DNA from: Datisca glomerata
Taxonomy: Eukaryota; Streptophyta; Magnoliopsida; Cucurbitales; Datiscaceae
Reading direction: 5' to 3'
Assembly: GCA_003255025.1 (NCBI GenBank)
Contig: QANY01008329.1
Location: 571,151-635,150, forward strand
DNA length: 64,000 nucleotides
Below the pieces are notes generated by a model. It saw nothing but the letters and a program-made list of their open reading frames with translations. It did not search any database and was not told where the DNA came from. The position numbers and the translations under genes were made by a program. Positions 1 to 12,000 of the stretch are shown here, piece by piece (within the stretch, counting starts at the first letter, position 1; every line of letters starts with the position of its first letter).

Positions 1-994
1 TCTGCATGTGATTGTTCTTGTAAAGTTGGTTATTATTGCAATAACTAGATAAGTTGATATATGTTCTAGTTTAGTCATAGGCATTTACATTTTTTTTATT
101 TGGCTTGGACTTGATTAGGTAAATTAAATATATTCTACACATTACTTTGTGCCATAGACCACTACAATGGGGATCTTTACATTACTTTGTGCTTGATGAC
201 TTTTGGGAATCTTTACATTACTATGTGCTTGAATTTTGATAATTTGAGTTTCTTCCATCATAATAAATTGAATTCATGGCTATCTAGTTATTGGTATGAA
301 CTAGATTAGCATCTCAAGTGCCACCTGAATGGCATGGTTGGCTTCACTACATAACCGATCACACCGTTATTTGTCTTTCCGTTCATCCCCAATTTGAAAT
401 TGGCATTTTCTTTGCATATTTGGCTTTCTTTTTCCATGGAAATTCAAGTGTCTCAACACAATTGATATGAGATTGTCATGTTTCCCATAAAATAATTGAC
501 GATGTTCTTGAATCTAGTTATCAAACTTTCTTCAGAACCATCTTTTATCATCATCATGATAAGTTCTTATGTTCTTCACGCACTATTGCAAACTAGTGAC
601 CTATATAATAACTCTCTCATAGCCCTTCATACTGCAATGGTTCGTTCTCTTTTTCTCTCGACATTGTTCTCTCAATTTTTTTACAATTTCACCTTGGTTT
701 GTGGATATATTTTCCATTTACATTTTTATTTTCTCTGTTTAGATCTATTTCTTAAATAATGATGCACTGATAATTACTGTTCATCGTCTTGCAATGCTTG
801 GTAGAGGACGTAAGAGCATAGGTAAATGGTTGTTTGGTGAATGAGTTTAAACAATTATATGCATTTTCCCAAGTTTGATGAATGAGTTTAAAACAAATAC
901 CATCTCTTTCAAATTCTTAATATGATGTTATATAATTCTATTATGCAAAATTTGGTGAATGATTTCTTCTATATGCATTTGTTATCTGTGCTAG
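1..994. other. AT-rich non-coding stretch upstream of a DNA2 fragment
   Basis: I see no convincing exon here. The short open frames are low in complexity and resemble no family I know. As the next recognisable block (995-1245) is two exons of a DNA2-like gene, part of this stretch may be decayed intron from that gene. The short phrase ctttacattact recurs near 170 and 210, which suggests a local duplication. Confidence 0.4.
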
Positions 995-1245
995 GTATGA
1001 GAAACATATTGGTTCAGGTCTGCTATATTATCTCCAGTCAGATCAGACACAGGTAAAATTAGATTTATTGCAATAATTGTTTCTTTTTATGCTGGTTTAT
1101 AGTTTTTATACTTATTCTACAGGGAACTGAAGAGAGCAGTGGGCTTGGAGATATGTTTATTTCCTATACTCACCAACTAACAACTGCTCATGGTATTTTT
1201 CTTCGGCATTGGGAAGGTCTGAAGGCACTGCATACCCTATTGTGA
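995..1245 (+). pseudogene. DNA2: DNA2/JHS1-type helicase-nuclease gene fragment (two exons)
   Basis: Two short exons read like adjacent parts of plant DNA2 (JHS1), the nuclear nuclease-helicase that processes Okazaki flaps and stalled forks. Exon 995-1052 encodes YEKHIGSGLLYYLQSDQTQ and ends at a GT donor. Exon 1123-1245 follows an AG acceptor, starts GTEESSGLGDM, contains QLTTAHGIFLRHW and runs into a TGA. In the family these pieces belong to the region around the Fe-S nuclease domain, but the stretch between them, which carries conserved cysteines and a basic segment, is missing. The helicase domains are also absent from the window. It is therefore a truncated, internally deleted copy. The family call is from memory of conserved wording; it could instead be the tail of a gene lying mostly left of the window, but the missing middle argues for a pseudogene. 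Confidence 0.6.
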
Positions 1246-2413
1246 AGCACTACCAATTAACTTAGCTTCTTCATTTTTTATATTTTAGACTCAAAATTTC
1301 ATTTTTTATACTTTTCATTTATTGGAACAAGTTTACTTGTATATTTTAAGGATAAGTTAGTTAGTTTCCAAGTTAGATTTATTTGTAAGTTGATCAAATG
1401 AATAATGTAAAATTTTGTTGAAATGATTAAATGTAAATGTTGTCAATTATATATTGATGTTCTTTATGTTACGTAAAATTATCTTTTGAAAGTGTTTAAT
1501 ATGAATAATTGACTATAATAATGAACCTTATGTTATCTCACTTTATAGGATATAAAATACATGTGAATGTTAATTCACAAGTATTAAAAACACTTGTTCA
1601 ATAATTCAACAGGGGTTCGAAAACCCTGTTAAAAAATGTTCTCTAAGAGTCGAAAACCCCTGTAAAAATCAAGATACCACAGATGTCTTCACAGGAGGCG
1701 TTGCGCCTCATAAAAATGCAGACTTTTAATATGAGAGATTATCACAGATGTCGCATGATCCATGTAGATTACTTTTCAAGGGGATATCCCCCTATTGTAG
1801 AATGGCATATTTCTTGTAGTGGTGGTGGATGTGACCGTTTGGTGGCTGACTCGATGCTTTATCACAGCGACTGAAGTTGACTGGTGCTCACCGCAAAGAA
1901 GAAAATGCTACGTGGAGGTCTAATTTCAGTGGATAACAATGATGTCTAACACAAGGCTAGCTGGCCTCTGCATTAGATCCTCTTCTCGAGGCTTTTTAGC
2001 TTACGCTTGTGGGTGTCTCCCGAGCTCCTTAGAGACTGACCTGGTCACGTCAGCTCCCCTCCCTTTTAGGAGCTCAGTTCTTCAATCCATTTTCCTGGAA
2101 TAGAGTAGAGACCTCAGTCGTGGCTTTCCACGTGATGTCGCGCCATTGTTAGTCTGAGAATACCCATAACAAGTCTTATGTAAGGATTACTCCAAATAAA
2201 TATGATAACTCAATAGGATTTCAAATAAGGATAGCAGAAATCAAACAGAGCCTAAGTTAATTACATCCTAACTAAGTTGTGACCTACTAATTTGTCAATC
2301 ATACACAATTTCTTGACTATATGTAATATTACAGAGAGCTAAAGAGAATTGAGAGATTATTGAATTGAGAAAGAGAATAGATAATTTGTACATAAAATGA
2401 AAGGATTTTCTAC
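1246..2413. other. Intergenic DNA, no recognised gene
   Basis: The left part is AT-rich. From about 1610 to 2160 the composition becomes more balanced, with a short open frame at 1683-1874 of no recognised family. A direct repeat of gtcgaaaacccctgt-like sequence lies at about 1615-1665. This more GC-rich block may be another gene or element fragment, but I cannot name it. Confidence 0.4.
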
Positions 2414-3585
2414 TAGGGCTGTGCAGATATTTCAAGAACCAATCGAACTAGATCATTTCGGTAGGTTCTTTTACTATTAAAATTTTAATCAGTTCGGCTA
2501 TTTTAATAACTGCAATTTTTGCTCGATTATATTTCATATTAAATATATAATCGGTTCGAATCGATTACAACCATTTTTTATGTGTATATATTTTATATTA
2601 TATTATTAATTATTGAAGTTAAAAAAATTAACTAAAACTGAAGGGTCAAATGACTAAAACCCTAAGTCTCTCTCCCTAGTCCCCCGTGCCTCCTTGCTCT
2701 ATCCTCTCTCTCTTTGCGATTACAGTCAACCACAACCATTGTCTCCCTTAACCTTGTCTCCCTTGTCCACCAGCTCGAAGATTCCCTCATCGACTCGAAG
2801 CACTCTATCTGTCTCTCTCTCAACTCGACCTCGAGCTTGTACCACTCTATGTCTCTTTGAAGGTATCTAAAAGGCTTCAAAATTTACAATTTAAATCTGT
2901 TAGGCTTCGATTGCTTCGAATGTTTTGACTGTTTTGATCTGTTAGTCCCTGATATTTTAGATCTGCTATAGACTTACAATAGCTCAGCTCGACAACCATC
3001 TTGTCCCTCGTCCACAATCGTCTCTCTCTTTGATTGTTTGATTCTTTTTGTTTCGGCTGTCTATATCTAAATTTAGATATGTTAGCTTAGATCTATTAGG
3101 CTTCTATTTGATTATAGTCAATTGTAATGATTGTTTAACTGTTTTGGTTGATTCTGTTAGGCTTAGATATGTTAGCTTAGATGCAGGCTTCTATTTGATC
3201 TGTTAGCTTAGATGTAGGCTTTTGTTTGATATGTTAGCTTAAGAAATTCTAGGCTTCTATTAGATCTCTATTTGATTCTCTCGATTGTAATGATTTGTTA
3301 GCTTAATTCTTTAAAATATGTACATGTAGGCTTCTGTTTGATCCGTTAGCTTAAAACTTTTAAGAAATTTTACAGGTGCTGTCAAACCGGTTACAAGTAA
3401 TCCAACCAAACTGATTAATTTGATTACATGTAGTTTCGTTCTAATGGTTACTCCAGTTTCGGTTTAGTTCTGTATTTTAGGTAACCGGTGAATTCAGTTC
3501 GATTACAAAAGTCCCTTACTAACTGACCGAACCGAACTGTGAATTCAGTTCAATAAATTTTTCTGGATGTGCAAGGACAACCCTA
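2414..3585. mobile_element. Decayed hAT-like non-autonomous element
   Basis: The left end TAGGGCTGTGCA and the right end, which reads TAGGGTTGTCCTTGCACA on the other strand, form an imperfect terminal inverted repeat of hAT type. The subterminal regions are rich in ggttcg/cgattac and aaccgaaccgaac words, as is common in plant non-autonomous hAT elements. No transposase frame is visible and the 8-bp flanks do not match, so the element is old or its exact ends are misplaced. The interior holds a diverged repeat (3070-3360). Confidence 0.4.
3070..3360. repeat. Diverged short tandem repeat inside the hAT-like element
   Basis: The words gttagcttagat and ggcttctatttgat alternate five to six times with period roughly 45-55 bp and substantial divergence. 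No coding sequence is apparent. It probably expanded inside the element. Confidence 0.55.
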
Positions 3586-4547
3586 CATCACTCTTCGACT
3601 TCTACGAGAGATATTCTTAACAGTTCACCATCATCACCATCATTATCATCAACTTTTCTAGTTTCAGATGCTGCTAAGCTACGCAGAATCGCCTTTATGA
3701 ACCCATCCTCTGCTTTCTGGTGCTCTCTTTGGAATCTAGCCTTTTTCAGGTTTGGTCATTTGTAATCTGATTCTGTCATTTACTTCGATTTTTGTTATGG
3801 AGATTGAAATTAAAAGCTTAGGTTATAAGTCTTGAAAATTGAAGCGGTCTAGAAATTGGACTTTAGATGTGATGTTATATCTAAGTGTGAAAGACCTAAA
3901 GCAAATATGGGCATGGTCTCTGAGTTCTTCTTCACCCTTCTTCTTCCTTAGTCCTCATCCTCCTTCCCTTTCCTCTTCCCACCCATTCTTACTGCAACTT
4001 GGAAGATTTAAAAGGTTTTGAAGAACTAGTATTTGAAGGATTTCTAACCGTTCATATATTGTCTGGTACTTATCTATTTGAAGGTGTTATCTGTGACAAT
4101 TCAAACATAATAAGAATGTATGTTAGTTTCAGTTTCCTATTTTAATTTGATGCATTAGAACATCTTCATTACCAACTTGCTCATTATTAGCTGGTTTTAT
4201 AGAGATCTCAATGCTGCTAATTTAGGAGGAGAACTGGGTGACAACCTGGGGATGTTCACTTCTATAAAGGTGATGTAAGCGACAACTGTCTGTAGATGTG
4301 TGAGTTTGTTGTATTAATGGTGGATTTGGACTTGTTTTCAAGGTATATTTCCATTTTGGGATAAGAATTTTTGAAAATATAGTCATTGTTTTGTCCATAC
4401 TAATCATTATACTCTCTTATCGCACGTCCATAAAGATAATGTTTGTTAGTCATGAAGCTGCTCACGGGTTTAACTTGAAGTTTGAATACATGTTTGCTTT
4501 ACTTATGTTAAGCATGTTGGTCTTTCCCAAATACCGAGAAAGGCAAG
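3586..4547. other. Intergenic DNA with possible unrecognised exon-like piece
   Basis: An open stretch at about 3661-3747 begins VSDAAKLRRIAFMNPSSAFW and ends at a possible CAG/gtttgg donor. It follows a CAT-rich (His) run. I do not recognise it. The rest is AT-rich; a pyrimidine-rich tract lies at about 3925-3990. Confidence 0.3.
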
Positions 4548-5150
4548 ATGAGTGGTCCTTCTAATTTTTATGAATTAAAGAAACAAGCTTCTTTCTTCTT
4601 CAAAGAGAAGATTAAAACTACTAGGCTTGTGTTGACTGATGTAACTCCTGCACAATTATGAGTAAATTAATCACTTTGCTTTGATGATTTCCGTAGTCTC
4701 TGTCTGATAGTTGTGAATATAAGGTGAGCTTTTTAGACTAGAGATAATTTTTTATGTGTTATGTAATATGAGCGTGATGAGAATTCGTATATGCGTTCTC
4801 GTTAGTTGTGATTTTAGTTTTTGGCTTCCTAAATTCTTATTAATTAATGATGGATATGGTGGTTTGGAATTTAATTTGATAATTATGAATGTTAATTATA
4901 TACTATTATTCAATCTCAACTACAACTCAAAAAAAAAGAAATTAATATTCAAGGCCATCCATGCAAATTGACATTTCTGCATTAATTTACTTGTAGCATT
5001 TGTAATTTTTCTATTTTGTTTTGTAAAGAATGACAGAAGAAGCTATGAATGGCAATCCGTAACCACCAGACACACCCACATGAGATTGATAGCAAAGTCG
5101 GCTTTTGAAATTGATGACTATTGGAGAATTGTAGATATTATTCACAAGAG
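4548..5150 (+). pseudogene. ENTH-domain (epsin-like) pseudogene, first two exons
   Basis: The ATG at 4548 opens an exon reading MSGPSNFYELKKQASFFFKE and then an IKTTRLVLTDVTPAQL segment, the classic start of a plant ENTH/VHS-family protein that binds phosphoinositides in clathrin-coated vesicle formation. The frame ends in TGA where the donor should be, and the donor itself (TG/agtaaa) has decayed. A second block at 5030-5150 begins MTEEAMNGNP, hits a TAA, shows further stops and a frameshift, then returns to FEIDDYWRIVDIIHKR, the end of the next ENTH helix segment, followed by a possible GT. No third exon is found. Stops, frameshift, lost donor and missing downstream exons mark it as a truncated pseudogene, or a gene fragment moved by an element. 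Confidence 0.72.
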
Positions 5151-7899
5151 GTTTAAATTTCTAGGTTCTTTTGATATTGTCTATTTTGTTAATATATAAG
5201 TCTTGCTTCCTATATGAAGAAACTACTTTTCAAGCTTATAGTATTAGAAACTCTTTATTTAAAATTAAATTGAAGCTGTAGGTTTGATTGTAAAGGTGAA
5301 ATATGATTTCTAAATTAAAAAAAATAAACAAGGATGACAGTTTCTCTAGCAGCCGTCGTCAAATGTAATTCATCAATACAACAGTTGCTGTATTTTTGCC
5401 CCATCGTGAAAAATGTTTGACTTTTTACAACACATTTTACGACAACGGGCGCTTATCCTTCATCTTTGATTTTTAATGACAGGTAATCTTTGTCGTTAAA
5501 AATAATTTTATAGTACTGCAGGGACAATTAACTGTCGAATGAGTAGAAAAGTTATGCACACGAGATTTACATAAAATGTGGATCGCTCCTTCGTGAGAGA
5601 CAATTTCTTAGGTCATTCAAGACACCACCCACCATCTGAGTTAGCTTGTTTGATTAGTACATAAAAGAAATTCCAACAACAAAAAATATTCTACAACCCA
5701 TATGAGAATTGTAGTTCCCATGTTTGGTTATTAATTTTTTTTCTATGGATTAAGAATCATTCATAGGTTAATGTCTTGAGATGTGTGAATCTCCATTCCT
5801 CATAAACAACCTAAGCAAACCTCCATTCATTCATTTTCTTATTCCTCATCATTATATTCTTATTTAAATTCTTATTCCTCATATTTATCTAACTTATTCA
5901 ATGATAAACCAAACGTTGGAGCGAACTTCATTAATCATTTTGTATTTATTTTGTGGTACAAATCAAATGCGAGAATGATTCCTATTTTGATTCTGATGCC
6001 ATTATGATTTTCATTCTTATTCTAATTCAGATTTCATGAATCTAGCCAAACATCCCTTAAAGGAAATACAAACATTTTTGTATTTGTACATTATAGATAA
6101 GATATTGTAATGTTTTTTTTGTTAGCCATATTGGCAATGTATATACTACCAACATATGTAAACTCATAAGGAAAATCTATAATAACTATCAAAAAAATTG
6201 TTAGCAATAATTGAACCATAGCAAACGACAACAAACTTTTTTTTTTAAAAAGAAAAAGAAAAACGGCAACAATTTATTAATAATAAAACTCCAACAATTA
6301 ATAATGACTTGTGGCTAAAAATAAAATAATGAGATCTTAAACTCAAATCCTTTTCTCTAACGATTTGATGTTTCTAGATAAGTTGGATTGACGCAGTTGA
6401 TTAAGTTTTCATACTCATATCTTAAAAGTCATAGGTTTGAGTTATATCCCTTCATTTTCCTTAAAATTTATAATGTAACTTAAAAAAGTGATTTGATGTT
6501 CCTTAAAAGATAACTTTCTTTAATTATAACTTAATTCCTCTTTCCTTTTTTTCCTCTTCTAAAAGTAGTGTTTTTGAAAAAAAAAAAAGTACTTTCTTTC
6601 TCATCTTTATACGGAATAGTGATTGACTATGGAGTCAGGCATTTACAGACTCATATCTTAACTAACGGTCACAATCGAAATTTTGCTGTCTATAGGTCGA
6701 TGTTCAATCTCCAGTATAATTTCTCTCCTTTGAACCAAAAAAACCATAAAAATTAAATAGCTTAAAGCGATTGAAGAGTGTATTGCTAGATCAAGAACTA
6801 GTAGAAAATTTTTGCTCGACCGACAATTTTTTTAGTCTTATCTTCTATAAAAACCACATTTCATTAAGAACTAAACAAGAGTGTTAGTTTCATTTTTTTC
6901 TTTCTCGATGATTTTTCCACCACAATTCCTCTATATCAAAGTCCGGACTTTTATTTTCATCCAACTCGTTCTTAAAAATGTTGAGAGAAAAAACTCGTTT
7001 CTAGAAGAAACTTTTCTAACCTATTATTATATTAAAAGGGGAAAGAAAGTGAGAAACTTTTTTGGACAATTATGTTCACTTATTTTTCTACTAATCTTAA
7101 AATACTCCTTAAAAGTATATTTGTCACATCTCATTCGTTGTTACTATTATTTTTTACCAGCTCACACAAGCTATGATCATTTGTCCCACCTAAACAACCA
7201 CAAACTATGACCTATTGTTAGCTTGAGATAAGACTATTTTTTAAGTGAAACAATACTATTTTGTTTTAACAAACCGAGACAATACCACAATTTTAAATAG
7301 AGAAGTATTATTGTTATAGTTGACAAAAACAAAATATAATTGCATAAAATAGTTCAAGGAAATTTACAAAAAAAATTTGTAATACAAACAAAAAAATGAA
7401 TATCAAAGTTTAAAGTAAACACATGAATTAGAAATTTTAATTGTAATGACATCGCTTTTTCTTCTATTTTTTAAGGTAAATTTCTACTATACACTTTAAT
7501 TTTTTAGAGATATATATGATGTTATACAATTTGGTTGAATAAAAATAATATTATAATATTATAATATTATGTTAATTTAAATCATATAAAATAAAAAATA
7601 TATTGTTAAATACATTATTTTAATTCATATAAAAATAATATTATCTTTTTTGTCTCTATAAAAATAATATGATCATAAATAATAATAACGACTAAAAATA
7701 TAATAGTTTTAATCACATAACTATCGCACGAATGTATTCTATTGACCAGTAATAGTAAAATTCCAATGAAAAATCTCTGTTTTCCAGCTATTTTTATTTT
7801 TTTTTAACCTTAATCTTGTCGGCGTCATAAACTCGAACAAGGATTCACCCATCCGAAAGTCTTGATTTAATTAAACTTTCTGTTAAATTCTTTACTTTC
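5151..7899. other. AT-rich intergenic region upstream of the PMT14-like gene
   Basis: No exon is supported. At 5340-5550 there are phrases such as gtcgttaaaaataatttta and gacaattaactgtcg that recall CACTA or MITE subterminal sequence, but no paired ends were found. Poly-A and poly-T runs and a short ataatattataatattat palindromic tract (about 7548-7570) occur. Open frames here (such as 6881-7210) are AT-driven and match no family I know. Confidence 0.45.
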
Positions 7900-8068
7900 C
7901 CTATTAAATGCGTATCCACCATTTCTCTCTTTCTCCCTCTCTAGTCTCTCTCTATCTCTAGCCTTCCCAGCTCAGTGGGACACTCGAACTGTGAAATTCC
8001 CACTTGCTAGAGCATAGTGGGGATCTAGAAAGGGAGAGAGAGGTTCAAGTTAAGCTTACCCATCACAA
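7900..8068 (+). promoter_or_regulatory. Core promoter and first non-coding exon of the PMT14-like gene
   Basis: A pyrimidine-rich patch (about 7920-7967, runs of ctctct) of the kind found at plant transcription starts is followed by a leader with no long open frame. A plausible 5' UTR donor AA/GTAATT lies at 8069; an alternative is CAG/GTTGAG near 8113. The matching acceptor is AG at 9061-9062, so a roughly 1-kb intron sits in the 5' UTR. The exact transcription start is not determined; an AT-rich ctattaaatg at about 7900 could be a weak TATA element. Confidence 0.45.
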
Positions 8069-9089
8069 GTAATTCTTCGATTTTGATTCATTCTGAGCTT
8101 CTTGCTCTGCAGGTTGAGCTTCTCACTCTTTAAAATCTGATTCCTCTTCTATTTGCGTCAAAACTCTTTTAATTGTATGTTTTTCAGCCCTATTTGCCAA
8201 TTCGCCCAATATTCTCCTTAGCTCCTCTCTCGCTGCTTATTTGTAGAAGATCTATGCTTCTGTTTCATTTATAGTATCTTCTTTTTTCTTTATGGGATCT
8301 CTCAGATTCATTCAATTTTGTCTGTTTTTGCATTTTCTTTTAACGGTAGTTTCTACTATTTAATTCTCTTTAGTGAACTCTGTTATTTGAACTATGAACA
8401 CCATTTCTAGCAACTGGGAATTGCTAATTCTTACTTTATGTTGTAAAAAAAAGTTCTGCTGAACCTATGCCTCGATTTGAGAAAATTTGAGACTGTAAAG
8501 AAATGATTTACTTGTTATGGGTTATATACTTTATTTGAGAAATGTAATCTAATTAGCCCCGTCCACAGTGATCTAATTGCAACCCTTGATCCAGTCCTGT
8601 TCTCATTAAAACTCAATGCTACTATCCCTTTTTAGTTATCCTTGAATCTCATCTTTTTATATTTACGAGAACTCCCCTTTTTTGTGTTAACTTTTCGTAC
8701 GAATCAAGATTCGCTAACTCTTCCACAGGACTACATGGTTATTATCAATAACCTCTTGTTGAAATTTAAATTAGTCGTGGATAAAACAAGTTCTAATTGT
8801 CTTGAAGTTGACAGCAATTTCCTGTGAACATTATGGAGCCTAAAAAACCATATATTCATTAGAAGATTCATTTAGGTTGTATAAAATATTAACCAGATCA
8901 AGTTATAATTGTTTTGAGACTGTATAGATTTGTTTTGAGCAACTAATCTGTTTTAGTACTATGTGCTCCATACTAATTACATCAGATGATTCCTTGGCAC
9001 AGATTGTTAAATCGTTCATTGTCTCTCGGGTCATTGAATTCTAATTTTGGACTTAAATACAGGTGTTTGAGAGTTGTCTCCTTCGTATC

Positions 9090-12000
9090 ATGGGCTCTAA
9101 GCACAATTCATCGGGCCCCAGGCGGAGTCCAATATCAATATTTGTTGTAATTGGTCTATGCTGTTTCTTTTACCTTTTGGGAACATGGCAGAAGAGTGGT
9201 TTTGGTAAAGGGGATAGCATAGCATTAGAAGTTATGAAGCAGCAGACAGATTGCAATATCATAGCGGATTTGGACTTTGAAGCTCATCACAAAATCACCG
9301 AGATTATTGAACCTTTGGAAACAAAGTCCAAGGTGTTCAAGCCGTGTGACATAAAGTACAAGGATTATACACCTTGCCAAGAACAAGATCGAGCCATGAG
9401 ATTCCCAAGGGATAATATGATATACCGAGAGAGGCATTGTCCTCCACAAGAGGAAAAGCTAAAGTGTCTCATTCCAGCACCAAAAGGGTACATGACTCAG
9501 TTCCCTTGGCCCAAAGGTCGTGACTATGTCCACTATGCCAATGTTCCTTATAAAAGCTTGACAGTTGAGAAGGCCATGCAGCACTGGGTTGAGTTTCAGG
9601 GAAATGTATTCAAATTTCCTGGTGGCGGGACGATGTTTCCTCAGGGGGCTGATGCATATATCGATGAACTAGCGTCAGTTATCCCAATAGCAGATGGCTC
9701 TGTTAGAACTGCTCTGGATACTGGTTGTGGAGTATGTCAATAAAACTATTTGAATCTTTTTCCCTTATCATTACAAATCTCTAAGCATCTACTTATTCTG
9801 ATATTTAGTCTTCTGTTCTGGTTGGTGGACTGCTGACTTGAAATGTAATGCAGGTTGCTAGCTGGGGTGCTTACTTAATGAAGAGAAATGTATTGGCAAT
9901 GTCCTTTGCACCAAGGGACAATCATGAAGCACAGGTACAGTTTGCACTGGAGCGTGGTGTACCTGCTATTATTGGTGTTCTTGGTTCAATTCGTCTTCCA
10001 TACCCATCTAGAGCCTTCGATATGGCTCAATGCTCTCGTTGCCTTATACCATGGACTTCTGATGGTGAGTCTCAACAATATAAAGGTTTCTAATGTTTTG
10101 TTAAATTTTGCATTATTTTATGTATCTATTAAAATTGAATTAAACATATTTCAGAAAATGGGTAAAGTGTAAACATTTGAAGATCTATAATTGGCAATAG
10201 GAAATGTAAAAAATGAGTCTTGTGATGACTTCTTGATCAATAATAAAAGGCTAAAATGCAAAAACACCTCTTGCTCTTTAACTCTTTTGCCACCACACCC
10301 ACCACACACTTCTTTTGGCTAATTTAGTCCTGCACTTTAGTATTTTTTCAATCACCCATTGTTGCACAAAATCGGCTAGTTTTGAATCATTTCAGTCGGA
10401 AAAACTATTTATTTCCCATATGACAACCAAGTGAAAGTGAATTCATACTGCAACTTGAGAGGCCAATAGTTACATGGTGGAACCAAAGCATAATCTATTT
10501 TACTTGTCATGTTAATTTTAGTACATGAGAAATTCATTGGAAGACGAGAAATTGGTTGAATATGGAAAAACTTATATATCATGATGGCAGAGACATGGGG
10601 ATTTTGTGCGACTTGAGGCTTAATTGCAAAAAATTTAAGGTACAAGACTAAATTAGCCAAAGAAATTGTGTATAGAGCGTGATTGTAAAACGATCAAAGT
10701 ACTAGGGTGCTTCCGCAATCTAGTCATAAAACATGTCACGCAACTCTTGTGTACTTCAACAAATGCTTCCAATACTTAATCAACATACACTGTCACATGT
10801 AATTGTGCTGTTCTTGTAAATTTTATGTAATAATTTTTTCCCCTCATATGTCAGATATCAACTTAAAGTTAGCTCACATCATCTTAAAAAGTCACATTAC
10901 AATCATTTCCTTTATTTGGCAAATGAAGGTACTTTTTTTTCATAACAAATACTTAAAATTTTCAAGTTTGAATTTTAGAAAAAGCAAAGACTTTTAGTGA
11001 GGTTCTCATCGTACTTATCGATGTCGATAGAACAGTTTTCGTACTTTATACCATTTTTGCATTGGTTTATCAGTTCAGATTTGAGGTTGACTAGCAATTT
11101 TTTATTTATGTAATGAAACTATGCATATTAATTGGAAGTTGATGAAACTTAAATAAAAGCTTGTGTATACAGATGGCATGTACCTAATGGAGGTTGATCG
11201 AGTCCTCAGACCCGGTGGATATTGGATACTTTCTGGCCCTCCAATTAACTGGAAGACCTACTATCGGACATGGAAGCGTACTAAGGAGGATCTCAAAGCA
11301 GAGCAGGACAAAATTGAAGAGCTGGCGAAACTTCTTTGCTGGGAGAAGAAGTATGAGAAAGGTGATATTGCCATCTGGAAGAAAAAAGTGAATGACAAAT
11401 CGTGCCGCAGAGAATCTGCCGAAATATGTGAATCAAAGAACGCTGAAGATGTGTGGTAAGTTACCGCTGACATTGTTATGCTTAGGGATAACAACGATTT
11501 TGTCTCTAAACTTTGGACTTGTACACTGCCAAGAAGCAGTGGATGTTCTTACTATTTACTCAATTGTATCTTTATATGCTAATAACAATTAATTTGATTT
11601 AATATATAAGAAATAGATACATTCTATTAATAAATAAGATAAGATAAGATATTAAAAAAGAAAATAAATATATTCAATTGAAATAACAATTTTTTTAATT
11701 TGTAATTCTTTTGTTTTCACCGTTGTATTCTTTTTTCGCTATTCAGATTCCTATTGATAACAGTGGGTCAAAAAAGTTATAACCCGATCATGGATTTATG
11801 GATCTATTATCTACCTTTCATATACTTGACTTTTTATTTTACTTCATTCACATGATAGGCTCATTGGATTTTCTATAATACAAGAAGTGAATTTTGTGAT
11901 ATAAAAACTGTAATTTACCATCACCTCTCCTGTCTACTGATCATAAAAATGTAGAGCTCCATTAAAAAATCTGCAATGTCATCAGATAAATACAAGAGTT

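Noticed and set aside
496..759. 87-codon open frame with hydrophobic residues
   Set aside because: No family resemblance, AT-rich composition, no splice or promoter context.
1683..1874. 63-codon open frame in a more GC-balanced block
   Set aside because: Not recognised and no neighbouring exons; not enough to call a gene.
2662..2880. Minus-strand 72-codon frame, Arg/Glu-rich
   Set aside because: Lies in ctctct-rich sequence within the hAT-like element; composition explains it.
6881..7210. 109-codon frame
   Set aside because: Phe/Leu/Tyr-rich translation of AT-rich intergenic DNA; no known domain.
9225..9449. Minus-strand frame
   Set aside because: Antisense shadow of the first PMT14-like exon.
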